A stretch of DNA of 64,000 nucleotides from Bacillus_AB infantis_C (GCF_050107595.1 NZ_JBNILH010000006.1:124001-188000); one strand, 5' to 3'; shown: positions 25,741-34,296, counted from the first letter of the stretch. A program made the numbers and translations. The notes: generated from the letters alone by a model not told the origin.

Positions 25741-25889
25741 CCCCTTCTGTTTAGGTTGGGAAAATCATGAAATATTTATTATTTTTATGTTCTGAATTTT
25801 TAAATTGCTATATAATTAGTAAATAGGTTTGTGGCAATTACGCTGTTTGACTTTTTTATATAACAATCGAAGGGGTCCAAATACCAATT

Positions 25890-27140
25890 ATGCTAAAGGC
25901 GCGATTATTTATCTTTTTGATTTTTTTCACTTCACTTGCAGTTGCTTCCCAGTCGGAATGGATTGTTCCTGACTGGAATGTGTATCTCCTGGCCCTTGCT
26001 TTTTATTGGATCTTTTCCAGTTCTTATTTTCACCTGGGGATACATAGCAAGCTGGGCAGCTCGACCATTGACTACGGCATCACATACAGCCTTTCAATTG
26101 GGCTTTTTGCCGGGCCGGTGGGACTGCTGGTGTTTGAAACTCTCTATCGTTGTACTGTCTATATTACAAAAATCAAAACAAAAACAGCAGATCCTGATGA
26201 ATTTGTCCACACTTTTTACAATATCGGCGCTTTTACACTGAATAACAGCATTGCTTACTTTATCTTTCAATCTCTGTATCCCCGGATGGAAGACATCCCA
26301 TTCGGCTTCTGGCTGCTGATGCTGCTTCTTATTACAGTTACAGCCGCTCTGTCCGATCTTTATTTGATTATCATCTTCTCGTTCTTAGGAGAAATCAATA
26401 CGCGCAGGGAGGCAATCGATTTTATAAAAAGCAGAAGTGTCCTTGATATGGGGAAAATCGCTTTCACAAACGGGTTCCTCCTTCTTTTCCTCCAGGATGG
26501 AAAGTGGGACATGCTGCTTGGCCTGTTCCTGCTGAATTATCTTGTAAGCCGGTCTTTTCTGTCCAAGTCCCAAAGCGCGCAGCATAAATATGAGCGCGAT
26601 AAATTTGAGCAGATGGCCTATACTGATTTCCTTACCGGCGTCCATAACCGCGCCTTCATGGACCAGAAAATGAAGGAACTGGACCAGGCGCAGGAAACAG
26701 TTGGGATCATAGTGGCCGATATAGACAAATTCAAGCAGATCAATGATTCTTATAACCATGCAGTAGGCGACTGCGTCATCAGGCATTTTGCTGACAGCCT
26801 GAAAGGGGTGCTGTCTGAGGAAGATGTCCTAATCCGGAGCGGCGGGGAGGAATTCACTCTTTTCCTCCGCGGGAGGGACTTTAATCAATGCAGCCTGCTG
26901 ATTGAGGAAATCACCCGGGGGCTGACGGAAAGACCGGCTGAGGCGGACTTCCACGGAAGGAAGATCAAGATCGGCTATACAGCTTCTTTCGGCCTTTATT
27001 ATGGAAAGGTAAACGCTGAAACCCCAATGGAAAAAGCCTATATCCTGGCAGATCAGCTGCTTTTTCAGGCAAAAGAGCTTGGCAGGAACCGGGTTTCGGC
27101 CAAGAACGATTTAGTCAGCCTCGAAGCTATAGGGTCTTAG
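25890..27140 (+). CDS. Membrane-anchored diguanylate cyclase (GGDEF domain)
   Basis: The 416-residue protein has six or seven N-terminal membrane segments (about 1-215) forming a putative sensor region, a short coiled linker, and a GGDEF domain from about 240. The catalytic signature is GGEEF near residue 318 (SGGEEFTLFL), an accepted active variant, and DIDKFKQINDSYNHAVGD supplies the metal-binding Asp. It should make cyclic di-GMP from two GTP. The ribosome site upstream (AAGGGG) is 14 bases from the ATG, weaker than usual. It stands alone between two hairpins. Confidence 0.92.
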   Translation: MLKARLFIFLIFFTSLAVASQSEWIVPDWNVYLLALAFYWIFSSSYFHLGIHSKLGSSTIDYGITYSLSIGLFAGPVGLLVFETLYRCTVYITKIKTKTADPDEFVHTFYNIGAFTLNNSIAYFIFQSLYPRMEDIPFGFWLLMLLLITVTAALSDLYLIIIFSFLGEINTRREAIDFIKSRSVLDMGKIAFTNGFLLLFLQDGKWDMLLGLFLLNYLVSRSFLSKSQSAQHKYERDKFEQMAYTDFLTGVHNRAFMDQKMKELDQAQETVGIIVADIDKFKQINDSYNHAVGDCVIRHFADSLKGVLSEEDVLIRSGGEEFTLFLRGRDFNQCSLLIEEITRGLTERPAEADFHGRKIKIGYTASFGLYYGKVNAETPMEKAYILADQLLFQAKELGRNRVSAKNDLVSLEAIGS

Positions 27141-27151
27141 CAAACACAGAA

Positions 27152-27182
27152 GAAAGCAGCGGAATCATTTTCCGCTGCTTTC
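27152..27182. terminator. Bidirectional hairpin terminator
   Basis: GAAAGCAGCGGAA (27152-27164) pairs with TTCCGCTGCTTTC (27170-27182), a 13-base perfect stem between convergent genes. Confidence 0.88.
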
Positions 27183-27185
27183 CTA

Positions 27186-29231
27186 TTATACTAGCTGACG
27201 CTCCCAAAAGCGGTGCCGGGCAACTGCCTGGATGAAATCCTGTGCAAAGCTTTCCGCTCCTTCACCAAGAATGACTCCTGCAGCATTGTTTTTTTCACTG
27301 TTTTGCAGCCAGCTCCTGCCTTCATGTGTCGCTCCGATCGGCTTGAAATGGGAGAAGGCTTCATTGATGAAGTATACCGCATCCTGCTGAAATTTCTTTG
27401 TCTCACCCTTGCCTCCTACAGCATATAAAGCATCAACCAGGACTGATTCTGTTGTCAGGAAGGTATCTTCGACTTCAAGCTCGCTTCCATCAGAGCCTTT
27501 AATCGTCCCAAGCCTGTCGCTGATGATCACAGGCATGATGCCTTCCGCTTTCAAGGCTTCCAGCACCTTTACAGCCTCCCCGTCAAAACCATCGGCAGCA
27601 ATGACGCCCACCTTGCGTGTCGCAGGAAGCTTCTTTGTGTTTTCCTGGCTGAGTGCCGGCGAAGACTTCGTTACAGAAGAACCGCCCTCTTTAGGAGGGA
27701 CTGCCCCGATGTTTTTCGCAAACTCTTTCGTCATTTCCAAATCGACATTGGCGAACATATCCACAATCTGCTGCTGGATCGACTTATTCTTCACTTTGCC
27801 GAGCTCAAAGCTGAATGCATCAATAATATGCTGCTTTTCCGGACCGCTCATGCTGTTCCAGAACAGCTTGGCCTGTGAAAAGTGGTCTTTGAAGCTGTCG
27901 CTTCTGGCTCTGACCTTTCGCCCCTCGACCTTTTCCTGGTAATGGGCATACCCGCCCTCTGCCTCTGAAGCAGGAGAAGGGGTATTATTCGCGATTGAAT
28001 TATTATGATAGCTCACCGGCCCTTTATTAATGGTCTGCCTGTGAAACCCATCGCGCTGATTATTATGGAAAGGACAAACCGGGCGGTTAATCGGTATCTC
28101 GTGAAAATTCGGCCCGCCAAGGCGAAGAAGCTGTGTGTCTGTATAGGAGAACAGACGCCCCTGAAGCAGCGGATCATTGGTGAAATCTATGCCCGGCACC
28201 ACATGGCCGGGGTGGAAAGCGACCTGCTCAGTTTCAGCAAAGACATTGTCTACATTCCGGTTGAGCGTCATTTTTCCAATGATCTGGACAGGTACGTCTT
28301 CTTCAGGCCAGAGTTTCGTCGGATCAAGAATATCAAAATCAAAGGCGAATTCGTCTTCCTCTTTTATCACCTGGATCCCAAGCTCGAATTCCGGATAATT
28401 GCCCTGCTCAATGGACTCCCAAAGATCCCTGCGGTTAAAGTCAGGATCCTTCCCGGCGATCTTCTGCGCCTCGTCCCAGACAAGGGAATGAACGCCAAGC
28501 ACCGGCTTCCAGTGGAACTTAACAAAATGTGAAACTCCCTCTTCATTCACAAGGCGGAATGTATGGACGCCGAACCCTTCCATCATGCGGAAGCTTCTTG
28601 GAAGGGCCCTGTCTGACATCGCCCACAAAACCATATGGGCAGATTCCTGGTTGTTTGCGATAAAGTCCCAAAAGGTGTCATGTGCAGAGGCTGCCTGCGG
28701 CATTTCTGTATGAGGCTCAGGCTTCACTGCATGCACAAAATCGGGGAATTTGATCGCATCCTGGATGAAAAAGACAGGCATATTATTGCCTACCAGGTCA
28801 TAATTGCCTTCTTCTGTATAAAATTTTGTCGAAAACCCGCGTACATCCCTGACAGTCTCAGCTGATCCGCGGAAGCCGACGACCGTTGAGAATCTTACAA
28901 ACACAGGGGTTTTCACAGCAGGGTCCTGCAGGAACTTTGCCTTTGTATACTTTTTCATCGATTCATATACCTGGAATTCCCCATGCGCTGCAAAGCCGCG
29001 TGCATGGACGACCCGCTCCGGGATCCGTTCGTGGTCAAAATGAGTCATCTTTTCCCGGAAATGAAAATCCTCCAGCAAGGTTGGCCCCCGGACACCGGCC
29101 TTAAGGGAAAACTCATCCTCCGAAACTTTTAGTCCCTGATTGGTTGTCAGCTTTTCCCCCCGGTCATCTGTCCGGAATTGCTCGAGCTGTTCGTTTTTAC
29201 TGGATTCATTTACATTGCGGTTATCTTTCAT
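27186..29231 (-). CDS. katE: Large-subunit catalase with C-terminal DJ-1/amidotransferase-like domain
   Basis: The 681-residue haem catalase is of clade 2 (HPII/KatE type), breaking down H2O2. Active-site residues are present: His76 in RVVHARGF, Asn149 in DLVGNNMPVFF and haem-ligand Tyr363 in RLFSYTDTQLLRLG. The core ends near residue 500; a linker leads to a class-I-glutamine-amidotransferase-like (DJ-1 type) domain at about 540-681 (VGVIAADGFDGEAVKVLEAL), typical only of large-subunit catalases. In B. subtilis the corresponding katE gene belongs to the general stress regulon, and a sigma-B-like promoter is found here too. AGGAGGAGACTGA precedes the ATG. Confidence 0.95.
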   Translation of the reverse strand: MKDNRNVNESSKNEQLEQFRTDDRGEKLTTNQGLKVSEDEFSLKAGVRGPTLLEDFHFREKMTHFDHERIPERVVHARGFAAHGEFQVYESMKKYTKAKFLQDPAVKTPVFVRFSTVVGFRGSAETVRDVRGFSTKFYTEEGNYDLVGNNMPVFFIQDAIKFPDFVHAVKPEPHTEMPQAASAHDTFWDFIANNQESAHMVLWAMSDRALPRSFRMMEGFGVHTFRLVNEEGVSHFVKFHWKPVLGVHSLVWDEAQKIAGKDPDFNRRDLWESIEQGNYPEFELGIQVIKEEDEFAFDFDILDPTKLWPEEDVPVQIIGKMTLNRNVDNVFAETEQVAFHPGHVVPGIDFTNDPLLQGRLFSYTDTQLLRLGGPNFHEIPINRPVCPFHNNQRDGFHRQTINKGPVSYHNNSIANNTPSPASEAEGGYAHYQEKVEGRKVRARSDSFKDHFSQAKLFWNSMSGPEKQHIIDAFSFELGKVKNKSIQQQIVDMFANVDLEMTKEFAKNIGAVPPKEGGSSVTKSSPALSQENTKKLPATRKVGVIAADGFDGEAVKVLEALKAEGIMPVIISDRLGTIKGSDGSELEVEDTFLTTESVLVDALYAVGGKGETKKFQQDAVYFINEAFSHFKPIGATHEGRSWLQNSEKNNAAGVILGEGAESFAQDFIQAVARHRFWERQLV

Positions 29232-29294
29232 TCAGTCTCCTCCTCATATAGAATGGCTCATGCTGACTGGCAGCTATGTACAAGTCTTTTACCC

Positions 29295-29320
29295 ATTCCC
29301 AGAAGAAGAAGGAGCTAAAC
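29295..29320 (-). promoter_or_regulatory. Sigma-B-type promoter of katE
   Basis: Minus strand GTTTAG (29315-29320), 14 bases, GGGAAT (29295-29300), matching GTTTAA-N12-14-GGGWAW at 11 of 12. It lies about 65 bases before the start. Confidence 0.72.
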
Positions 29321-29364
29321 AGAGGAGATCATGCTAATTGTTTCAATTTTTTGAACAACCTTTT

Positions 29365-30198
29365 TCAGTCTGGATACGGAATGACAACAGCCCGGCACAC
29401 TTTTTCATAAAATTCAATCGGTCCCGCTCCGCCGATTATTGCATATTCATAGCCGATTTCTTTCATATTCTTGAGACAGGCATGGAGAAGGGCACTTCCT
29501 ATTCCTTTTTCCCGAATGCCTTTAGCAACTCCCATTGGCCCAAAATAACCCTTTTTTCCCTTATAAGAATCAAACACAGCAAACCCGATCAGCTCTCCCT
29601 CCCCACTGAACGCTATATAAACTGGCGGTTCCTCCTGCTGCATTCCAGCTTCGGCCGTTTGGGCCCATTCAGCCGAAAAATTGTCTTCTGTAAATTCAGC
29701 AAGTATCTCTCTATCCTTTTGCCCGGCTCTCCTGACTGTGGAGTACAGCTTGTCAGGCGGTGAGTACGATGCCAGGTGTACAGCTAAATCTCTGGCAGCT
29801 GCCCCGATTGCAAGCATCTGCTGTTTATTTTTCTCCCCTGTCAGTTCAGCAAGAGAATCACAGGAAAGCAGCGCCTTCAGGAGATGGCCTTCATTAAGGA
29901 TCATCTGGCCGTATCTCTTCATAAAGCCAGCCGCCGCTTCCATCACGTTCATGGTTTCCTCAGATATTTGCGCCGGAAATCCCTCTGGAAAATCCCCTCC
30001 CTCTCCATTTTTGGCCGCAGCTGAGCGGAGACTGCTTATATCTAAACGGCACTTGTTCGCCATTTCCGCAAATGCTCCAGTATTTTCAAGCAGGCAGCCG
30101 GCCAGCAGATGCTCCGGCTGGATAAACTGGCAGCCAGTCTCCTTTCGTTCTCTTTCTGCCAGATGGATGATTCTTTTCAGGCGGTCTGTCATTCTCAT
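29365..30198 (-). CDS. Clp_N-like repeat domain fused to a GNAT acetyltransferase
   Basis: 277 residues in two parts. Residues about 1-140 look like a double Clp N-terminal (ClpA/ClpC R-domain) repeat: RLKRIIHLAERERKETG, then FIQPEHLLAGCLLENTGAF, repeated as ILNEGHLLKALLSCDS. Residues about 145-277 form a GNAT fold with the acetyl-CoA loop GVAKGIREKGIGSALLHACL. Clp_N domains normally bind adaptor proteins or damaged substrates in AAA+ unfoldases; here the ATPase is absent, suggesting the domain recruits a partner for acetylation. GGAGC lies 8 bases before the ATG. The start and domain order are clear; the function is inference. Confidence 0.85.
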   Translation of the reverse strand: MRMTDRLKRIIHLAERERKETGCQFIQPEHLLAGCLLENTGAFAEMANKCRLDISSLRSAAAKNGEGGDFPEGFPAQISEETMNVMEAAAGFMKRYGQMILNEGHLLKALLSCDSLAELTGEKNKQQMLAIGAAARDLAVHLASYSPPDKLYSTVRRAGQKDREILAEFTEDNFSAEWAQTAEAGMQQEEPPVYIAFSGEGELIGFAVFDSYKGKKGYFGPMGVAKGIREKGIGSALLHACLKNMKEIGYEYAIIGGAGPIEFYEKVCRAVVIPYPD

Positions 30199-30307
30199 TT
30201 TTCTTAGCTCCTTCTGTTTTTGAAAATAGGGAACTTTTTTCCATCTTCTTCGTATTAGTTAGTAAAGCAAGGGGCAAAAATTTTAGACATAGAGAGGACG
30301 GAAAACT

Positions 30308-30955
30308 ATGTGGCTTGACCTTTTTTTTATCATCTTGTTCCTCATCGGATGCTATTACCTGCTGCAGCTCCGGCTTCGTATAAAAAAAGCGGCCGATCTG
30401 TCGGGACAAGCTTTATTCCCCCGCACGCAGGAAGAATACTCAGGCATCCTGCTTCCAGGTGAATGGAAGCAAATGCAGCCGATCACAAAAAATACTAAAT
30501 CCTATCAGTATATAAAATGGGGAACGTTATGTGCCTTTTTCCTCATGGCATGCTTTCTCCTGCTCCTGCTTATAACAGATTGGTTTGACCCCGCCTTCTT
30601 GAATGCAGCTTATATATTCTTTGCCATTGCAAGCTTCATCCGCCAGCCGCAAAATTTATTTATCATGAAGGACGGCATTATTTTGCACGGAAGGTTTTAC
30701 AGCCAGAGCGAAATCCGCTCTTTTGAAACAGAGAAAATTGTCCGTTGGCATCCCCTTTACGGGCTGGACTCGCGCGCAGACAATGGCTATCAATTAAAGT
30801 TCCAGGTGAAGAATCGTTTGTTTCAGCCAGGTCTCATTGCTGTGCCGGACAAAAAGCACTTAACAGCAATAGAAAATCTGCTTGAAAATTTAGGGATAGA
30901 AAGAACAGGGGCAAGTGGATATAAAAGTAAAAAGGAATCCTCCAGCAGGGCATAA
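30308..30955 (+). CDS. Membrane protein of unknown function
   Basis: 215 residues. An N-terminal membrane segment (about 3-20), a hydrophilic loop, two more segments (about 73-95 and 100-117), then a cytoplasmic or exported beta-rich domain (FIMKDGIILHGRFYSQSEIRSFETE) resembling DUF5673/PH-like tails. A GAGAGGACGG ribosome site precedes the ATG. It is divergent from the Clp_N-GNAT gene. No family is assigned with confidence. Confidence 0.75.
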   Translation: MWLDLFFIILFLIGCYYLLQLRLRIKKAADLSGQALFPRTQEEYSGILLPGEWKQMQPITKNTKSYQYIKWGTLCAFFLMACFLLLLLITDWFDPAFLNAAYIFFAIASFIRQPQNLFIMKDGIILHGRFYSQSEIRSFETEKIVRWHPLYGLDSRADNGYQLKFQVKNRLFQPGLIAVPDKKHLTAIENLLENLGIERTGASGYKSKKESSSRA

Positions 30956-30980
30956 GCTGAAGGATTGTTTATGGCTTCTG

Positions 30981-31235
30981 TCACCGGGTACTCTTTTTCC
31001 AAGACAACACTGCTCCAAACAGGCAGGCACCGGCTATAAAAGTCAGAGGTAATATCCAGGGGGAAGGTGCCGGGCCAAATGCTGCCGAGGCCGGTGCTGA
31101 GGCTGCTTCATGCCAGTCCTTGCCGATATCAGGTTCATAGTTTTTGGTTTGTATATAGCCGCTAACCACAGAATAAGCCGCATACATCAGATGGCATGAG
31201 GCTGATAGGATACATGCTTTAAGAGCCAGTTTCAT
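30981..31235 (-). CDS. Small protein with two membrane segments
   Basis: 84 residues: an N-terminal hydrophobic stretch (ALKACILSASCHLMYAAYSV), an acidic/Pro-Ala loop, and a second membrane segment (WILPLTFIAGACLFGAVL) with a basic end. ATG 31235 has AGGAG ten bases upstream; a longer upstream frame would run into the preceding GNAT gene and is rejected. It follows the GNAT gene by about 20 bases, so it is likely in that transcript. Function unknown. Confidence 0.68.
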   Translation of the reverse strand: MKLALKACILSASCHLMYAAYSVVSGYIQTKNYEPDIGKDWHEAASAPASAAFGPAPSPWILPLTFIAGACLFGAVLSWKKSTR

Positions 31236-31254
31236 CGTTTTGTCTCTCCTATTC

Positions 31255-31788
31255 TTAATTTTCCTGCTGTAAAAATGCTGGGTTAAAGTCCTTCCATCCA
31301 TACACACAGAGCTCGAGCTCCCGGCCGCTGCCGATTTTCACTGTGATAGCATCCTTCAGCAGCCTTGCACCTGTATATTCATAAAAGCTGCAGGCGTCAT
31401 TTTCTTTCAAAACCTTGACGATAGCAGAACCGATTCCCTCTTTTTGAAAAGCATGAAAAAGCTCATGCAGGAGTGCCTTCCCAAGGCCGGTTCCCTGATG
31501 CTCTTCAAGTACATAAAGACAGGTGACATTCCCTTTGAAGCCCTCATACTCGCCTGTTTCCTCTTGGCTTTTGTCTGTAAAGCCAACTATACTGCCATTT
31601 TTCTCTGCCACAAGTACGATGTTCCCGGGTATCGCTATATTCCTGTGCCACAGCTCTGTCCTTTTTTCCACGGAAAGAGCTGCAAGATATTCATCATCAA
31701 TAATGCCTTTATAAGCAGTCCTCCACGTTTCCACATGGACTTTGGCGATTCCTTCTGCATCCTGGTCCTCCGCTCTCCTGATCTTCAA
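31255..31788 (-). CDS. GNAT-family N-acetyltransferase
   Basis: 177 residues. It opens KIRRAEDQDAEGIAKVHVETWRTAY, the usual first strand and helix, and holds the acetyl-CoA-binding loop VLEEHQGTGLGKALLHELF (Q/RxxGxG/A) with a late FYEYTGARLL. The substrate is not predictable. It starts at TTG 31788, with GGGAGGG six bases upstream. It lies 18 bases after the DUF1801 gene, forming a probable operon DUF1801-GNAT-small membrane protein. Confidence 0.9.
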   Translation of the reverse strand: MKIRRAEDQDAEGIAKVHVETWRTAYKGIIDDEYLAALSVEKRTELWHRNIAIPGNIVLVAEKNGSIVGFTDKSQEETGEYEGFKGNVTCLYVLEEHQGTGLGKALLHELFHAFQKEGIGSAIVKVLKENDACSFYEYTGARLLKDAITVKIGSGRELELCVYGWKDFNPAFLQQEN

Positions 31789-31806
31789 TCTTGTCCCTCC
31801 CGTCTC

Positions 31807-32229
31807 CTAGGATTCTGGATATGTGTCCCTTAGAAATTGTATCGATTGGAAAATCAGCTCCCTTAAGACCTCTTCATCCACATCCGCCAGCTTATTGATG
31901 TACACACAGGCCTTGCCGGAAGTATGCTTGCCGAATCTCTCAAGCAGCTCTCCCCTTTGGCTGTCCCCTGTGGCAAAATAGAGGCTGATCTTTGCCTTCC
32001 TCGGAGAAAAGCCGACAAGCGGTGCGTCCCCTTCATGCCCGGTCTTATATTTATAATGATAAGATCCAAATCCGATTATGCTGTCTCCCCACATCTTCGC
32101 CTTGAATCCGCTTGTTTCTTCAAAAATCTCAATCAGTCTGTATGCATCCTGCCGTTTCTTCGGGCTATCTACATTTTCGATGAATTCTTCTACACTTTTA
32201 TCGTTTTCCTTCGTCTTCTGCTCGTACAT
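31807..32229 (-). CDS. DUF1801-domain protein
   Basis: 140 residues. The DUF1801 core is recognisable: SVEEFIENVDSPKKRQDAYRL, KMWGDSIIGFGSYHYKYKTG and PRKAKISLYFATG, followed by the C-terminal YINKLADVDEEVLRELI. Members adopt a YdhG-like fold of unknown biochemical role. AAGGAGG sits before two consecutive ATGs; the second, at 32229, has the better spacing. First gene of a three-gene run. Confidence 0.88.
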   Translation of the reverse strand: MYEQKTKENDKSVEEFIENVDSPKKRQDAYRLIEIFEETSGFKAKMWGDSIIGFGSYHYKYKTGHEGDAPLVGFSPRKAKISLYFATGDSQRGELLERFGKHTSGKACVYINKLADVDEEVLRELIFQSIQFLRDTYPES

Positions 32230-32319
32230 CATTTCCCTCCTTAAGTTCAATTTGCTTAGTGTACATTTCTACAGGAAGGGCTGATCTCCTTCCTGCAGAC
32301 GGCCTTTTTTATAAGAAGC

Positions 32320-32352
32320 AAAAAGCCCCGCCGTCTGCCGGCAGGGCTTTTC
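32320..32352. terminator. Bidirectional hairpin terminator
   Basis: AAAAAGCCC (32320-32328) pairs with GGGCTTTT (32344-32351) with an inner GCCG/CGGC. It serves the small minus-strand gene at 32360-32512. Another hairpin, CAGGAAGG/CCTTCCTG (32272-32295), followed by CTTTTTT lies beside it. Confidence 0.8.
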
Positions 32353-32359
32353 CTTTCCA

Positions 32360-32512
32360 TCATTCAGTTTTTTCGCTGGAATCGGAGTCTTGTTTCTTTT
32401 CAGCTTTATAGGCTTTCTTGAAATCACTGCTGTAGTTTACTTCCTGGGTATCGGATAGCCCGTTGTTCTGTTCTGTGTTGAACCCTTTGTATGGTGCCTT
32501 TTTGTCTGCCAT
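32360..32512 (-). CDS. Small hydrophilic protein (50 residues)
   Basis: Reads MADKKAPYKGFNTEQNNG and ends KQDSDSSEKTE: highly charged, no Cys or Trp, probably disordered. AAAGGAG lies 9 bases before the ATG and a terminator follows the stop, which together support a real gene. The composition recalls the very small hydrophilic spore or stress proteins of Bacillus, but I cannot name a family. Confidence 0.75.
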   Translation of the reverse strand: MADKKAPYKGFNTEQNNGLSDTQEVNYSSDFKKAYKAEKKQDSDSSEKTE

Positions 32513-32630
32513 TTCAGCATTCTCCTTTCCAATTTATATTCATTATCCTTTTACCCTCTGGACATTCCTGCAAACGGAAAGTTTAGAAGCCCCCTATAAT
32601 TAGGTAAACAGGGAATAGAGGTGATGCAGA

Positions 32631-32957
32631 ATGACATTGAAAAAGATAGGAACGCTTCCCGAATTGGTGAAGGCGGCGGAACATGCGGACGATTCCCGTT
32701 TATACATCAGCCAGGAGGAATCCTCTCATCCAGGTGCTGTTCTTGGAGATGAAGACAGTCCAAGCGGCTCCTCGATGGCTCTGGAGCTTAGTCTCCTTCT
32801 CCAAACTGGCTCAGAACAGCTTTACTACAGCAATAAATACGATGAAGAGGAGCTTTACGAAGCCGATCTTGGTTTCCTGGAAGGATTAAAGAAAAATACA
32901 GATTACACTCTCCTCTCCCCCTCAGACTTCAGAAAAAGGCTGGACCGGGCTGAATAA
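32631..32957 (+). CDS. Small acidic protein of unknown function
   Basis: 108 residues, no signal peptide, acidic. Central SSMALELSLLLQTGSEQLYYSNKYDEEELY suggests a compact alpha/beta domain. An AGAGGTGATG ribosome site precedes the ATG. It lies alone about 200 bases before ldh, on the same strand but separated by the ldh promoter. Not recognised. Confidence 0.7.
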   Translation: MTLKKIGTLPELVKAAEHADDSRLYISQEESSHPGAVLGDEDSPSGSSMALELSLLLQTGSEQLYYSNKYDEEELYEADLGFLEGLKKNTDYTLLSPSDFRKRLDRAE

Positions 32958-33019
32958 AAGGCTCAAAACAGCTGGTTTAGCGGTTATGACAGGATCATAG
33001 CCGTTATTTTCCGAAGTAT

Positions 33020-33037
33020 TTGTGAAATATTTCACAA
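33020..33037. promoter_or_regulatory. Rex operator 1 (upstream of ldh)
   Basis: TTGTGAAATATTTCACAA is a perfect match to the Rex consensus TTGTGAA-N4-TTCACAA. Rex represses fermentation genes when the NADH/NAD+ ratio is low. Confidence 0.9.
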
Positions 33038-33051
33038 AATAGTCATAGAGT

Positions 33052-33069
33052 TTGTGATATATTTCACAT
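33052..33069. promoter_or_regulatory. Rex operator 2, adjoining the ldh -10 element
   Basis: TTGTGATATATTTCACAT, two changes from the consensus, 32 bases centre to centre from operator 1 (about three helical turns). TATAAT hexamers at 33071-33076 and 33078-33083 follow immediately, so bound Rex would block RNA polymerase. Confidence 0.85.
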
Positions 33070-33158
33070 TTATAATATATAATAAAAGTATCTTAAATAA
33101 CTGCCTCGCAGGATATAACCATAAATATGACTCTTATAATTGAAGGGAGAAATTCAGG

Positions 33159-34106
33159 ATGAAAACGAACAAAGTGAACAGGGTTATTGTAATCGGGACT
33201 GGAGCTGTGGGCTGCAGCTATGCATATTCAATGGTCAACCAGGGTGCTGCAGAAGAAATTGTCCTGATTGATGTAAACGAAGCTAAGGCCGAAGGTGAAG
33301 CAATGGACCTTAATCACGGGATGCCTTTTGCCCCTTCCCCAGTCAGGCTGTGGAACGGGACTTATGACGACTGCAGGGAAGCGGATCTTGTTGTCATTAC
33401 TGCAGGCTTGCCCCAAAAGCCTGGTGAAACCAGGCTTGACCTTGTAGCGAAGAACACCGGCATTTTCAAGACCATTGTCAAACAGATTATGGCGAGCGGC
33501 TTTGACGGCATTATCCTGGTCGCAACAAATCCTGTTGATATCCTGACATATGTGACGTGGAAGGAATCCGGCCTCCCTAAAGAAAGAGTCATCGGATCCG
33601 GTACCGTGCTTGATTCAGCCAGACTGCGCTTTAAGCTGGGCGAGTATTTTAATGTAGATACAAGAAATGTCCACGCAGCCATCATCGGGGAACACGGAGA
33701 TACGGAATTCCCTGTCTGGAGCCATAGCAGCATTGGAATTGAACCCCTTGGCAGCTTTATGGAGCGCAAAGAAGACGCGAAACCGGATTGTCTCGAAAAA
33801 ATATTCGTCAATGTACGTGATGCAGCCTACGATATTATCCAAAGAAAAGGTGCGACCTATTATGCTATCGGAATGTCGTTGGCCAGGATTACAAAAGCAA
33901 TCCTCCATAACGAAAATTGCATCCTGACTATTTCTGCTTATTTGGACGGCGAATATGGAGAAAAGGATCTTTATATAGGTGTTCCCGCAATCATCAACCG
34001 GGAAGGCATCCGTGAAATAATCGAAATCGATCTGAATGAGAAAGAAAAAGAGCAGTTCAGCCACTCTGCGAAAGTATTAAAGGAGATTATGGCCAATACA
34101 CTTTAA
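33159..34106 (+). CDS. ldh: L-lactate dehydrogenase
   Basis: The 315-residue NAD-dependent enzyme reduces pyruvate to L-lactate during oxygen limitation. Motifs: Rossmann Gly13-x-Gly15-xx-Gly18; substrate-specificity loop with Gln in LPQKPGETRLDL (Gln marks LDH, Arg marks malate dehydrogenase); ATNPVDILTY; catalytic His179 in IGEHGDTEFPVW. An AAGGGAGA ribosome site precedes the ATG. Control by Rex is strongly indicated by two operators at the promoter. No lactate permease gene follows, unlike the B. subtilis ldh-lctP operon; a terminator comes right after. Confidence 0.97.
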   Translation: MKTNKVNRVIVIGTGAVGCSYAYSMVNQGAAEEIVLIDVNEAKAEGEAMDLNHGMPFAPSPVRLWNGTYDDCREADLVVITAGLPQKPGETRLDLVAKNTGIFKTIVKQIMASGFDGIILVATNPVDILTYVTWKESGLPKERVIGSGTVLDSARLRFKLGEYFNVDTRNVHAAIIGEHGDTEFPVWSHSSIGIEPLGSFMERKEDAKPDCLEKIFVNVRDAAYDIIQRKGATYYAIGMSLARITKAILHNENCILTISAYLDGEYGEKDLYIGVPAIINREGIREIIEIDLNEKEKEQFSHSAKVLKEIMANTL

Positions 34107-34116
34107 TATCAGAAAG

Positions 34117-34147
34117 GAGCCGGCTGAACCATGCTGCCGGCTCTTTT
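34117..34147 (+). terminator. Intrinsic terminator of ldh
   Basis: GAGCCGGC (34117-34124) pairs with GCCGGCTC (34136-34143), followed by TTTT. Confidence 0.85.
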
Positions 34148-34167
34148 CTGCTTTAGAGGCATTCAAT

Positions 34168-34296
34168 CTACTCTTCCCCTTTCTTCATCTCCTTTAGCAA
34201 TTCAATCATTTCTTGATTTTGTTTTACTGACTTCCGCAGATTTACCTCAATGGAAAATAGTGTGATAACAGCGGTAAGCACAATAAATATGATCAT
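34168..34296 (-). CDS. Very small single-span membrane protein (42 residues)
   Basis: MIIFIVLTAVITLFSIEVNL forms one membrane span, followed by a charged helical tail ending LLKEMKKGEE. GAAGGAG lies 7 bases before the ATG, which decides this start; the longer upstream frame would run through the promoter region of the divergent oxygenase gene and has no ribosome site. The type resembles the many small Bacillus membrane peptides; function unknown. Confidence 0.7.
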   Translation of the reverse strand: MIIFIVLTAVITLFSIEVNLRKSVKQNQEMIELLKEMKKGEE

